Made by a program: the position numbers and the translations under genes. DNA of 56,244 bases from positions 1 through 56,244 of IMG/VR virus record IMGVR_UViG_3300050821_002270. One strand, 5' to 3'. The notes under the pieces were generated by a model that saw nothing but the letters and a program-made list of their open reading frames with translations, searched no databases and was not told the origin of the DNA. This document shows, piece after piece, positions 44,293 to 51,096 of this stretch. Each line of letters starts with the position of its first letter. Position 1 is the first letter of the stretch. The stretch is from a virus.

Positions 44293-44874
44293 CTAAGTCT
44301 TGGGTTCGTCGGGCTTCGGCTTGCCGAAGCGGTTCCAGCACCACGTGCGGCCCGGTTCACGGCCGATCTGCGCCTTGATGGCCGCAAGCCGCGCCTTGTC
44401 GTTGGCATACTCTCGGCTGCGCCAGATGAACTCCGCCGTCCTGAGTTGGTCGGGGGTCAGTTCAATGGGGTTGCCCCGCTTGCCCTTCGCTCCAGCCCTG
44501 CCGGCGCTGGCGATGTCCGCGACGCCCTCCACGATCATCTGGCCCAAGATGCCATCCTGATCGGTGCGGCATCCACTCTCGCCCACCATCACCACCCCAC
44601 CGGCCGCCCTGATGGCATCGACGCGCTTGGCCATGATGTTCTTGCGCACGGTCGGTGTCCCGATCCACGGCGCCAGGCAGAACAGCCGGCGCACCACCAC
44701 CACGCTGCCCGGCCGCAAAGACCGGATCAGGGCGTCGATCTGCTTGCCGGTCCTGTCCTCGGTGTAGTGCTCGCACTCGATGCCCACCGGCGGCAGATGT
44801 TCGAGCTGCCACTTCGCGCTGAAGCGAGGCGTCTTGCCGGGCTGCGGATTGATGTAGCAGCGAAAATCATCCAT
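44293..44874 (-). CDS. Serine-recombinase-fold protein lacking catalytic residues
   Basis: 193 residues. The pattern LPPVGIECEHYTEDRTGKQI, DALIRSLRPGSVVVVRRLFC and KRVDAIRAAGGVVMVGESG follows the catalytic domain of serine resolvases (LxALRPGDxLVVxxLDRLxR...I..AG). However, the N-terminal YxRVST serine motif is absent and the DRLGRS arginines are replaced by FCLAPW. The C-terminal part ends in a short helix-turn-helix-like stretch. It is likely a catalytically dead DNA-binding derivative, as first gene of this operon. Family assignment is mine by pattern, not search. Confidence 0.55.
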   Translation of the reverse strand: MDDFRCYINPQPGKTPRFSAKWQLEHLPPVGIECEHYTEDRTGKQIDALIRSLRPGSVVVVRRLFCLAPWIGTPTVRKNIMAKRVDAIRAAGGVVMVGESGCRTDQDGILGQMIVEGVADIASAGRAGAKGKRGNPIELTPDQLRTAEFIWRSREYANDKARLAAIKAQIGREPGRTWCWNRFGKPKPDEPKT

Positions 44875-44880
44875 GTGCGG

Positions 44881-44909
44881 AAATTACACACGTATTTGTG
44901 GACACGCAA
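44881..44909 (-). promoter_or_regulatory. Candidate leftward promoter
   Basis: Minus strand TTGCGT (44909-44904), 17 bases, TAATTT (44886-44881), just ahead of the ATG at 44874. It overlaps the opposite promoter. The short leader (about 5 bases from the -10 end to ATG region) implies a near-leaderless mRNA. Confidence 0.4.
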
Positions 44910-44927
44910 GCCAGACGGTCATATATT
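44899..44927 (+). promoter_or_regulatory. Strong rightward sigma70-type promoter
   Basis: TGGACA (44899-44904), 17 bases and TATATT (44922-44927), each one base from consensus. About 30 bases separate it from ATG 44957. It is the best promoter match in the window. Confidence 0.65.
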
Positions 44928-44956
44928 CCGCTCAGACCGAACACGGACCGCCCGCG

Positions 44957-45256
44957 ATGACCGACCTTTCACAAACCCCCGCGACTGAGACGCTCACCAC
45001 GTCCGAGGACCATGACCGGGTCCACGCGATCCCGAGTTACCGGCGTTGGTACGAGGGGCGTCACGACTGGTGCTGGAAATGGGCGCAGAAGCAGCGCGCC
45101 AAGGCATCGAAGATGCGCGCGAGCGCAGAGGCGAAGTACCGAGCCGAGCTGGAACGCATCGCCGACTGGGAGAACGAACACAGCAGCGATGACGCTGCCT
45201 ATAAGGCCTGGAGCGCGGCCGATGAGCGCCGTTACTGGCCTTTGCGGAGGGTGTGA
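44957..45256 (+). CDS. Hypothetical helical protein
   Basis: 99 residues from ATG 44957; the frame open from 44873 covers the promoter. Trp- and Arg-rich centre (SYRRWYEGRHDWCWKWAQKQ) and a long charged helix (ASAEAKYRAELERIADWENE). First gene after the strong promoter, so probably expressed early. Function unknown. Confidence 0.65.
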   Translation: MTDLSQTPATETLTTSEDHDRVHAIPSYRRWYEGRHDWCWKWAQKQRAKASKMRASAEAKYRAELERIADWENEHSSDDAAYKAWSAADERRYWPLRRV

Positions 45257-45259
45257 CCA

Positions 45260-45373
45260 ATGATGCGCCTGCACTTGGTCCTGATGTTTAGCCGCCTGCT
45301 CGGCCTGCACGCCTACGTAGCTGGCATGGGCACCTGCCTCAACGTGGTTGTTGAGCGGTGGGAAGACCTGTGA
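45260..45373 (+). CDS. 37-residue hydrophobic peptide
   Basis: ATG 45260 (or ATG 45263) to TGA 45373. The sequence LHLVLMFSRLLGLHAYVAGM is moderately hydrophobic. GCGGAGGG lies upstream, and the end overlaps the GTG of the next gene. Function unknown. Confidence 0.5.
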   Translation: MMRLHLVLMFSRLLGLHAYVAGMGTCLNVVVERWEDL

Positions 45374-45561
45374 AAGTTCACCTTCACGCCGAGCAATTCG
45401 ACGGTGCGCTCCACACGACTTGCGGTCGCGCCGACGACAGGACAGCTCACATTGTCCACGACGAGGAGTTTGAATCCACCCCGCATGCGGCCCGCTGCGC
45501 TTACTGCGAGGCGTCATACTGGCCGCACGGCGGATGGACCGACCGCGCGGCTTGGGCCTGA
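45370..45561 (+). CDS. Small zinc-binding-like protein
   Basis: 63 residues from GTG 45370 (overlap with the previous stop). HTTCGRADDRTAHIVHDEEF and HAARCAYCEASYW supply one Cys, two His and a CxxC, a plausible zinc site. Function unknown. Confidence 0.6.
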   Translation: MKVHLHAEQFDGALHTTCGRADDRTAHIVHDEEFESTPHAARCAYCEASYWPHGGWTDRAAWA

Positions 45562-45580
45562 GAGGAAGGAAAACGCCCGG

Positions 45581-45811
45581 ATGAGCGACCAAGCCGACGA
45601 AGCGACCCCGGCCGAACAGGTCGAAAGCCACACCCAGAACATCCGCTCCTACGCCCAGGACCTGCTTGACAACGGCCACCTGTTCGGCGGCCAGGTCGGC
45701 AGCGTCATGGCGATCCTTCGCGGCCCGAGAGGAGACCGTGTCGCGCGCGTCCTTCTCAGGCACTGGCTGGAAGCGTCGTCGCTGCACTGGCTGGCCAGGT
45801 TCATTCCGTAG
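45581..45811 (+). CDS. Hypothetical protein
   Basis: 76 residues from ATG 45581, after the repeated leader GGAAAACGCCCGG. Helical, with ESHTQNIRSYAQDLLDNGHL and ARVLLRHWLEASSLHWLARF. Function unknown. Confidence 0.65.
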   Translation: MSDQADEATPAEQVESHTQNIRSYAQDLLDNGHLFGGQVGSVMAILRGPRGDRVARVLLRHWLEASSLHWLARFIP

Positions 45812-45833
45812 CCAAGAAGAAGGAAAACGCCGG

Positions 45834-46007
45834 ATGATGCCTAAGAGGCCAACTAAGCGAGCCGCGCTGAGCGCCCTGGAGGTTCTGACGGCCTACGTAG
45901 AGTCGATGAACCAAGAGCGGTCTCCCTTCGGGCTGGACCCGTTTTGCTGCGGATTGCTGACGCATCTTCGGAGACTCAAGCGCTCCATGACCGGCGAGAA
46001 GGATTAG
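45834..46007 (+). CDS. 57-residue hypothetical protein
   Basis: ATG 45834 (a second ATG follows) after GGAAAACGCCGG. Helical and basic (KRAALSALEVLTAYVESMNQ, LLTHLRRLKRSM). It ends in EKD, whose codons and stop (AAGGATTAG) form the SD of the next gene. Confidence 0.65.
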   Translation: MMPKRPTKRAALSALEVLTAYVESMNQERSPFGLDPFCCGLLTHLRRLKRSMTGEKD

Positions 46008-46011
46008 CCCG

Positions 46012-46203
46012 ATGACCGAGGCCCGATCAGCCAAGCTCCAGTCACACCGTCTCGTTGATGACTGCGTCGTGCGAGAGGGAGACGGAATTACAGCCCGGTG
46101 CATTTGCGGATGGGAATCACGCGGGCATGTCACGTCCCTGGGGGCCTCGGGGGCTTTCCAGGATCACAAGGACGCCGCCACCCGCGTCGAGAACAAGGAT
46201 TAA
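46012..46203 (+). CDS. Small hypothetical protein
   Basis: 63 residues. Has a CICGWESRGHVTSLGASGAF stretch, resembling small phage zinc-knuckle proteins, and HxxH spacing. Ends ENKD with AAGGATTAA, again serving as SD for the following gene. Confidence 0.65.
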   Translation: MTEARSAKLQSHRLVDDCVVREGDGITARCICGWESRGHVTSLGASGAFQDHKDAATRVENKD

Positions 46204-46209
46204 CCCCGG

Positions 46210-46557
46210 ATGAGCGAGATGACGCCAGCCACCGCTGAACAGGCGCAGGAATCCTACCGCAAGGAGGCGCGCTTTCATGCCGTGTGTCAGTCCATCGTGG
46301 CGGAAGAGATGAAGCGAGCGCGCCGGGCGCTGGAGGAAGTGGAAACCAGTGAGCCTTGGCGCGCCAGCCAAATCTGCGACCGGATCGCTACCGCTGTCGC
46401 CGCGCGTGTGCTTCAGACCGTCTACCAGAACGATGGCGAGATTGCCTACTGGAAGAGTCTGGGCGAGCGCATCAGCTCTAGCGCGATGGAGATGGCCCTC
46501 GCCAGCCCGATGCCGATTCTCGTCACCGACATCGGCTCCCTCAAGAACAAGGATTAG
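46210..46557 (+). CDS. Helical hypothetical protein
   Basis: 115 residues, mainly helical (AEEMKRARRALEEVETSEPW, QICDRIATAVAARVLQTVYQ). Ends KNKD (AAGGATTAG). Function unknown. Confidence 0.65.
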   Translation: MSEMTPATAEQAQESYRKEARFHAVCQSIVAEEMKRARRALEEVETSEPWRASQICDRIATAVAARVLQTVYQNDGEIAYWKSLGERISSSAMEMALASPMPILVTDIGSLKNKD

Positions 46558-46561
46558 CCCC

Positions 46562-46765
46562 GTGGACCAGCTATCGAAGCCCACCTACGAATCGCTAGAG
46601 CAGACTGTCGATCAGTTTCGGGCGGATCGCCGGAGACTTCGCGATGCGTTGGAGCTGGCCGCGACAGCCCTTCGCGGCGTTCTCGACGCCGATCTCGTGC
46701 CCACGGGTCGGACAGTCAAATCGGCGTTTGAGCATGCCGCTCAGACGCTAACCGCAATCCAGTAG
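46562..46765 (+). CDS. Helical hypothetical protein (GTG start)
   Basis: 67 residues from GTG 46562, positioned after AAGGATTAGCCCC. Charged helices (EQTVDQFRADRRRLRDALEL, FEHAAQTLTAIQ). The next gene follows after TAGGAAAACGCCCGG. Confidence 0.6.
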   Translation: MDQLSKPTYESLEQTVDQFRADRRRLRDALELAATALRGVLDADLVPTGRTVKSAFEHAAQTLTAIQ

Positions 46766-46777
46766 GAAAACGCCCGG

Positions 46778-46972
46778 ATGATCAGCTACGGCCAAACCAT
46801 CAGGTGGACCGATTTCGATGGAACGATCAGCCGCATCACGAATAGCGGCTATGACAGTGCCGATGAGGCGCGACATGAGGCGATTGAACGCGCGCGAGAA
46901 CTCGGGTGGACGCCGCCAAAATGGTGGCAGTTCTGGCGATGGGACGATACCCGCATCAAATTGGAAGGCTAG
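46778..46972 (+). CDS. Small hypothetical protein
   Basis: 64 residues. IRWTDFDGTISRITNSGYDS then a helix (EARHEAIERARELGWTPPKW) and an aromatic end (WWQFWRWDDTR), a pattern seen in several phage proteins of unknown function. Last gene of the operon; 95 bases without a gene follow, with a weak hairpin at 47044-47064. Confidence 0.65.
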   Translation: MISYGQTIRWTDFDGTISRITNSGYDSADEARHEAIERARELGWTPPKWWQFWRWDDTRIKLEG

Positions 46973-47067
46973 CCCCGCTCCTAGGGCTTTCCAAGGGGGT
47001 TTGAGGAGTTCAGAACCGGGCTTGGCTGGGGTCTGTGTGTGGACGAGGGAACCCTTAGCCCTCGCCA

Positions 47068-47445
47068 TCAAAGGCTTTCCGAGGCTGTGTGTCTGATGCG
47101 CGTCGCCATCCACTCGCCCAGCTTGGCCGTCGCCTCTTCCGCGAAGAACTCCATCTCGGCTCCCGAAACTCGGTCGTGAATCCACAGATACCGGGATTGA
47201 TCGGGCGAGACGTGGTATTCTAGCTCGACTCCCTTGAGATGCCACTCGGCTTGCAAGGAGCCGTCGCCGCCAGGGCAGAGGGCAACCGGAGGCGTTTGAT
47301 CTGTCGCGCTCCAGGCCACGTCCACCACGACGCGCGCTAAGACCTTAGCCGATAGAACCGGCCCACCGTAGCCATCCCAATTCGGCTTCAACTCGGAAAG
47401 CCTCTTGAGCTGATAAACGAGCGAGTCTCTGAAGGTCGGTGTCAT
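47068..47445 (-). CDS. Hypothetical protein with LKPNWDGYG motif
   Basis: 125 residues. LKRLSELKPNWDGYGGPVLS matches a widely distributed uncharacterised domain in phages and bacteria. HLKGVELEYHVSPDQSRYLW and a helical C-terminus follow. It is the last leftward gene before a convergent junction. Function unknown. Confidence 0.7.
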   Translation of the reverse strand: MTPTFRDSLVYQLKRLSELKPNWDGYGGPVLSAKVLARVVVDVAWSATDQTPPVALCPGGDGSLQAEWHLKGVELEYHVSPDQSRYLWIHDRVSGAEMEFFAEEATAKLGEWMATRIRHTASESL

Positions 47446-47446
47446 C

Positions 47447-47524
47447 TCAGCTCCTCAAGCTCTCCGAGAGGGTCTTGAATAAGTGTTTCATGTGGGCGTT
47501 TTGTTGGGGCCGAGCGGGCGTCAT
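47447..47524 (-). CDS. 25-residue coupled peptide
   Basis: ATG 47524 overlaps the stop of the PAPS-reductase-like gene (ATGA). The peptide is basic and helical (HMKHLFKTLSESLRS) and ends just before GAGGAGCTGAG and the next ATG. It may be a translated linker. Confidence 0.45.
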   Translation of the reverse strand: MTPARPQQNAHMKHLFKTLSESLRS

Positions 47525-48336
47525 GTTTCACACAATCCGCCGTCGCATCCGGTTTGGCTCGCGTTTGGCCCGTCGCCATCGTCCAGTAGGTCTAGCTGGG
47601 CCGAGTTGTACTTTCCGCGCGCCGATTTGGCCCAATCAACAACCTCGCGGATTCCCGTCGCGCCCATCTTGCGGGCTGGCCTGAACATGGTGCGGGGCTT
47701 TCCATTGGACGTGTAGCCTAGATCATGCTCGACGCGCTCAACCCACGCAACCGCGACCTCAGGAGCCGCCAGAAGCCCCTTGCGGCCGGTGTTGACGCAC
47801 AGCATGCACTCCCGCGATTTGTGGGGCAGAACGGCATGGCCAGCGCGGAGGATCAGCGCATCCCGCATCTCGGCCGTGTGGGCGTATAGCGGCTGCCAGA
47901 CGAGTCGGCCGCCGTGCAAGGGGCTTTCCTCTACCCACTCGACCGTATCGGAGCGCTCTTGGCTTTCCGCCGCTCGTTTGCCGTTGACGCAGATGAGGGC
48001 CTTCTCGGGATCGCGTTCGGCAAGCCACTTCAGCGTCGGCCCAAGTTTTAGCGCCTCCGTGCAGAACTGCATCCCTTGGCGCGGCCACGCTTTCTTGTGG
48101 TGAACCAGGGCCTCCATGCCGATTGAGACCGTCCGGTCGGTTTGATACCCTAGCGAGTGCGCCCAACGCTCCATGCGGGCGACACGATCAAGCCAGCCTT
48201 CTTCGTCGCCATTCGGCGGCATTGGCCAGCCCGTGTCGTTGTAGAGGCACAGCACGCCAATCACCCCTCGCTCGTGCAGGAATTGCACCGTGGCGATGGT
48301 GTCATTCCCCCAGCTTGCGCCCGCGACGAATTTCAT
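47521..48336 (-). CDS. PAPS reductase-like / PP-loop ATPase protein
   Basis: 271 residues. VAGASWGNDTIATVQFLHER at residues about 4-23 is a variant PP-loop (usually SGGKDS), with LCLYNDTGWP after strand 2. GMQFCTEALKLGPTLKWLAE (Cys92) matches the CT..LK motif of PAPS reductase/DndC-like proteins. A later HKSRECMLCVNTGRKG gives a possible second Cys pair. Phage members are common; in family terms they activate a substrate with ATP or reduce PAPS, but the phage role is not known. Confidence 0.75.
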   Translation of the reverse strand: MKFVAGASWGNDTIATVQFLHERGVIGVLCLYNDTGWPMPPNGDEEGWLDRVARMERWAHSLGYQTDRTVSIGMEALVHHKKAWPRQGMQFCTEALKLGPTLKWLAERDPEKALICVNGKRAAESQERSDTVEWVEESPLHGGRLVWQPLYAHTAEMRDALILRAGHAVLPHKSRECMLCVNTGRKGLLAAPEVAVAWVERVEHDLGYTSNGKPRTMFRPARKMGATGIREVVDWAKSARGKYNSAQLDLLDDGDGPNASQTGCDGGLCET

Positions 48337-48932
48337 TTCATGCCTGCTTTCCGGGCCGCTCCAACTTCGGCGGCAAGTTCGCGAAGTCGTTCCCCCATCT
48401 GCTTTCGTTCGTTCGCATCTTGAGCCGGAGGCGTCGGAGCGCCATCAAGGCGCGCGACGGCAACGACGGCGGGGATAGTATCCCTCTGCTCTGTAGGAGC
48501 AGAGATACTATCCTGTGAAGGTGATTGTGAATGGCACACTCGGAGCACCTGCTTGGAGAGTGCTCGGCGAGTGCTCGGAGCACACCCCTCTTTTCTGGCC
48601 TTGATGGCGGCCTGTTTTGCCTTGGCGGCCTTGCGGGCCTTGGCGCTTCTGGCGCGGGCCTTGACTAGCTCTTGGTCGGACCTCTTTTGGGTCCAGCGTC
48701 CTGATTTCAAAGAGAAAAACACGGACACCTTTGCCCATGTCGCTGGCCATTCGGTTGGAGGACATCGGCATATCAGAGCGAGCGTTTCGTGATCATCCGG
48801 AGGGGGGCCGTTGACCCAATAATCCATCAGAAGAAGCATGTAAGCGCCCACTTCAGAGCGATTTAAACGCATCGTATGCTTCTGAAAATCGCCCAAAAAA
48901 ATGGGCATAAAAACGTCTGGTTTTTTGCTCAC
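48333..48932 (-). CDS. DUF1376-like (YdaU-type) protein
   Basis: 199 residues from GTG 48932, which overlaps the upstream stop (GTGA). KPDVFMPIFLGDFQKHTMRL followed by EVGAYMLLLMDYWVNGPPPD is the DUF1376 domain, found beside replication genes in phages. A Lys/Ala-rich linker and a C-terminal helix (ERKQMGERLRELAAEVGAAR) follow. A role in replication initiation or helicase loading is inferred from family context. Its coding sequence contains a strong inverted repeat at 48474-48512. Confidence 0.75.
   Translation of the reverse strand: MSKKPDVFMPIFLGDFQKHTMRLNRSEVGAYMLLLMDYWVNGPPPDDHETLALICRCPPTEWPATWAKVSVFFSLKSGRWTQKRSDQELVKARARSAKARKAAKAKQAAIKARKEGCAPSTRRALSKQVLRVCHSQSPSQDSISAPTEQRDTIPAVVAVARLDGAPTPPAQDANERKQMGERLRELAAEVGAARKAGMK
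48474..48512. other. Long inverted repeat inside the DUF1376-like gene
   Basis: GATAGTAT (48474-48481) and CTCTGCTC (48484-48491) pair with GAGCAGAG (48497-48504) and ATACTATC (48505-48512), leaving a 2-base bulge and a 5-base loop. The 16-bp stem is AT-rich in its outer half. It lies in the low-complexity linker of the protein. Confidence 0.65.
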
Positions 48933-49330
48933 GCCCGGATCACCCGAACACCGCAAGCCTCGGCCCTCGCAACCATGTCGGCCGTGCCACGACCGCCTGC
49001 GAAGGCGATCACCGCATCAGGCTTTCCCTCGGCAAGCATCCGCTGATTTCGAAATGGTCCCGCGCTCTTGCCGTACTTCCGCCAGTTGGCCTTGAACTCA
49101 ATGGTTTTGACGCCATCCGACGCAGCTCTAGCGCCCCATTCCGCCGCCGCTTGGTCTGCGCCCGTGGCGCCCCCGTGGATCAGGACAGCGATGTTCGCGC
49201 CCAGCTCGGCGGGGGCGTAGTGCTCTAGATAATGCCAGACAGCATCAGCCGGATAGTCGCGTCCGCCGCACACGAGAACGCGCAGGGGCTTGCCCGAAAC
49301 GCGGTATGTCTGTAAATTGGTCCTAGTCAT
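48929..49330 (-). CDS. DUF2493 / SLOG-family protein
   Basis: 133 residues from ATG 49330. RVLVCGGRDYPADAVWHYLE, IHGGATGADQAAAEWGARAA, KYGKSAGPFRNQRMLAEG and VIAFAGGRGTADMVARAEAC give the full YspA/DUF2493 signature of a SLOG Rossmann-like domain that binds nucleotide-derived ligands. These proteins are common in phages; links to nucleotide signalling have been proposed. First gene of this leftward group. Confidence 0.85.
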   Translation of the reverse strand: MTRTNLQTYRVSGKPLRVLVCGGRDYPADAVWHYLEHYAPAELGANIAVLIHGGATGADQAAAEWGARAASDGVKTIEFKANWRKYGKSAGPFRNQRMLAEGKPDAVIAFAGGRGTADMVARAEACGVRVIRA

Positions 49331-49520
49331 TCGCGCGACCCTCCAGCGAGCGCGGTTGATGAAGGCGGGGGGGCTGAGCGGATAACTCGCTCCCTCGCCG
49401 CCCCCCACTCTACCAGAACAGCCTTAGCCTTCAACCCCTTCCTTCTCGAAAAGCCTCGTGGTAGATGAGGGACTATGTACGGCGGCGATCCCACCATTGA
49501 CCGACAGACCCCCGCGTTGA

Positions 49521-49595
49521 TCGCGGATGGGGTAATCGGTAGCCCATCAGGCTTTGGTCCTGAGAGCGCAGGTTCGACCCCTGCTCCGCGAACCA
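49521..49595 (+). tRNA. tRNA-Gln (anticodon TTG)
   Basis: Acceptor TCGCGGA/TCCGCGA, D-arm GGGT/GCCC, anticodon stem TCAGG/CCTGA with loop CTTTGGT (anticodon TTG at 49554-49556), T-arm GCAGG-TTCGACC-CCTGC, discriminator A and encoded CCA. U1-A72 is typical for tRNA-Gln. No mismatch is seen. Confidence 0.95.
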
Positions 49596-49628
49596 CGCGA
49601 ACACACACGCCACGACCGTAACGCCCAT

Positions 49629-49703
49629 CTGGGCGTAGCTCAGCGGTAGAGCGCCGCGCTTGGGACGCGGAGGTCGTAGGTTCAATCCCTGTCGCCCAGA
49701 CCA
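49629..49703 (+). tRNA. tRNA-Pro (anticodon TGG)
   Basis: Acceptor CTGGGCG/CGCCCAG, D-arm GCTC/GAGC, anticodon stem CCGCG/CGCGG with loop CTTGGGA (TGG at 49661-49663), T-arm GTAGG-TTCAATC-CCTGT (two wobble pairs), discriminator A and encoded CCA. Confidence 0.93.
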
Positions 49704-49709
49704 ATCTAG

Positions 49710-49787
49710 GCCAGCGTAGCTCAGCCCGGTAGAGCAACGAGTCCGTACCTCGTGGGTCGCCAGTTCGAATCTAGGCCGTTGGCTCCA
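49710..49787 (+). tRNA. Atypical tRNA-Thr-like gene (anticodon CGT)
   Basis: Acceptor GCCAGCG/CGTTGGC, D-arm GCTC/GAGC and anticodon stem ACGAG/CTCGT are good, with anticodon CGT at 49744-49746 and encoded CCA. Two oddities: position 33 is C, not the near-universal U, and the T-stem 3' strand has an extra A (49773) that must bulge. Discriminator U. It may be a decaying or modified tRNA. Confidence 0.75.
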
Positions 49788-49902
49788 TTCCACTTCCCCC
49801 GCCCAGCCCAACGCGCTAAGCTATACGAGCTGCGGCGTCAGGCGCTGGAATCATCCCGCACGCGAGGACGCTCGCCACAGAGACCAGGGGGCGCCGCAGC
49901 GC

Positions 49903-50421
49903 CTACCTCAGCCGATAGCCCATCACACCATTCAGAACCGCCCACTTCCTGAAAGGCCCCGTAAGCCATTCCTGCTTGGCAGGGCTTGCCATGATGAGGG
50001 TGTCGCCGTCCAGTTCACAGCCATCGAACCACTTACGGGCGCGCTCGTCTTGAAAGCGCAGATGGAAGGCCGCACGTAGCCCTTGATCTGGGAATAGAAC
50101 CTCTGGCTTGGGGGTTGGTATAAACTCCTCGTGGGCTCGCCAATGCTCCCACCTTCCCCACCGGAGCCAGCGATGGAAGCCAGGCGCTCCAGACTCTTTC
50201 CGGTGCTCCTTGTCCTCGGAGGCGTAGCGCTTTACCCTAGAGGCTAGATCAGGCTCACCAAGCACTCCAGCTATCTCGCACCAGATGGGCCAGGATTCCT
50301 TGCGTGAGGAGCGTAGGCGCCCGGTCTCAGGATATGCCTGCCAAGCCTCCTCAAACGCCGGAGACGTGCTCACCACAACGGGTGACTTGCGTCTGGGCTT
50401 GAGCCTTACGACGTTGGTCAT
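49903..50421 (-). CDS. Candidate replication protein (helix-rich plus DnaA-N-like end)
   Basis: 172 residues. AFEEAWQAYPETGRLRSSRK and APGFHRWLRWGRWEHW form the N-terminal helical domain common to phage replication O-like proteins. The C-terminal HLRFQDERARKWFDGCELDG, then DTLIMASPAKQEWL, follows the DnaA domain I-type pattern (helix, GDTL, strand). Such proteins may recruit host helicase or primase. Tentative. It is coupled to the gene upstream by 4 bases. Confidence 0.55.
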   Translation of the reverse strand: MTNVVRLKPRRKSPVVVSTSPAFEEAWQAYPETGRLRSSRKESWPIWCEIAGVLGEPDLASRVKRYASEDKEHRKESGAPGFHRWLRWGRWEHWRAHEEFIPTPKPEVLFPDQGLRAAFHLRFQDERARKWFDGCELDGDTLIMASPAKQEWLTGPFRKWAVLNGVMGYRLR

Positions 50422-50603
50422 GATGGACGAATGAGCGCCCTCCAGAGGGCCAAATCAAGCTCTCTGGCAGTCGTATCGAGATAGGCGGCGATCTGGCCCA
50501 GCTTCCATTGCTCGACAAGCTTCCGCCGCGCTATCTGGAGCTGGAGATCGGATAAGACGCCGAAGTGATCCCGGCGCATGTAGGGGCCGCGAGCGCTACG
50601 CAT
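50418..50603 (-). CDS. Small helix-turn-helix-like protein
   Basis: 61 residues; ATG 50579 (RRDHFGVLSDL) is an alternative start. LQIARRKLVEQWKLGQIAAY, then LDTTARELDLALWRAL, resembles a small HTH. The start overlaps the end of the GcrA-like gene. Function unknown. Confidence 0.6.
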   Translation of the reverse strand: MRSARGPYMRRDHFGVLSDLQLQIARRKLVEQWKLGQIAAYLDTTARELDLALWRALIRPS

Positions 50604-51096
50604 ATCTGCGGATCGCTCTTTCGAGGTCGCGCAATGTGACCTTCTCGCCAGGCTGGACGGCTAGGAGATGATGTCGGCTGCAATAAGGGCCTTCCCGAGG
50701 CTTCGTGGCTCCGCAGAATAACTGAGCCCCCGACTCGCCCACGGGCCATTTGCAGCGCCGCTCGTTCAGGTCCATCAATCGCACAGCTGTTTGCGACGGT
50801 TCGTACTGAACCTCCGGACGTGGATCACGTATAATGCCAGGCGATAGGCCGGTGAATCTGGTCATGGGCTTATCGGGTTTGGGTTTGCGAGGAGCGGGTT
50901 TAGAGCTACGCGGGACTTGAGGGCGAGGATGGGAGCCGTTCGGACCCGCTACGCCAGTGCGTGTCAAATGTCCGAGAACGGCTCCGCGAGAAATCCCTAG
51001 CGCCTCGCCTATCTCGCCGCCGCTCTTGCCCGCTATCCAGAGGCCAACGGCTTTAGCGTGCCATTCATCGGACCATGCGTCGTTGTAGCCCATCAT
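50596..51096 (-). CDS. GcrA-family cell-cycle regulator homologue
   Basis: 166 residues from ATG 51096, whose ATG overlaps the stop of the winged-helix gene. WSDEWHAKAVGLWIAGKSGG, then EIGEALGISRGAVLGHLTRT, is the GcrA N-terminal HTH. The C-terminus LMDLNERRCKWPVGESGAQL, FCGATKPREGPYCSRHHLLA and VQP is the GcrA sigma-binding/zinc-like end. GcrA is an alphaproteobacterial regulator that binds RNA polymerase-sigma70 and acts at promoters with CcrM-methylated GANTC. A phage copy could redirect host or phage promoters. The family is confined mainly to alphaproteobacteria and their phages, which supports the host inference. Confidence 0.85.
   Translation of the reverse strand: MMGYNDAWSDEWHAKAVGLWIAGKSGGEIGEALGISRGAVLGHLTRTGVAGPNGSHPRPQVPRSSKPAPRKPKPDKPMTRFTGLSPGIIRDPRPEVQYEPSQTAVRLMDLNERRCKWPVGESGAQLFCGATKPREGPYCSRHHLLAVQPGEKVTLRDLERAIRRYA

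Noticed and set aside
44293-44874. Integrase or temperate-phage module
   Set aside because: The only recombinase-like gene lacks its catalytic residues, and no attachment site or repressor/excisionase set was recognised; a lysogenic lifestyle is not supported.
47044-47064. Bidirectional terminator CGAGGG/CCCTCG
   Set aside because: Only 6 bp with a 9-base loop and no T-run on either strand; too weak to annotate as a terminator.
49327-49811. Leftward ORFs of 112-136 codons across 49327-49811
   Set aside because: They are antisense to three convincing tRNA genes; repeated GIEP/QGLNLRPP-like strings are the usual artefact of translating tRNA genes backwards.
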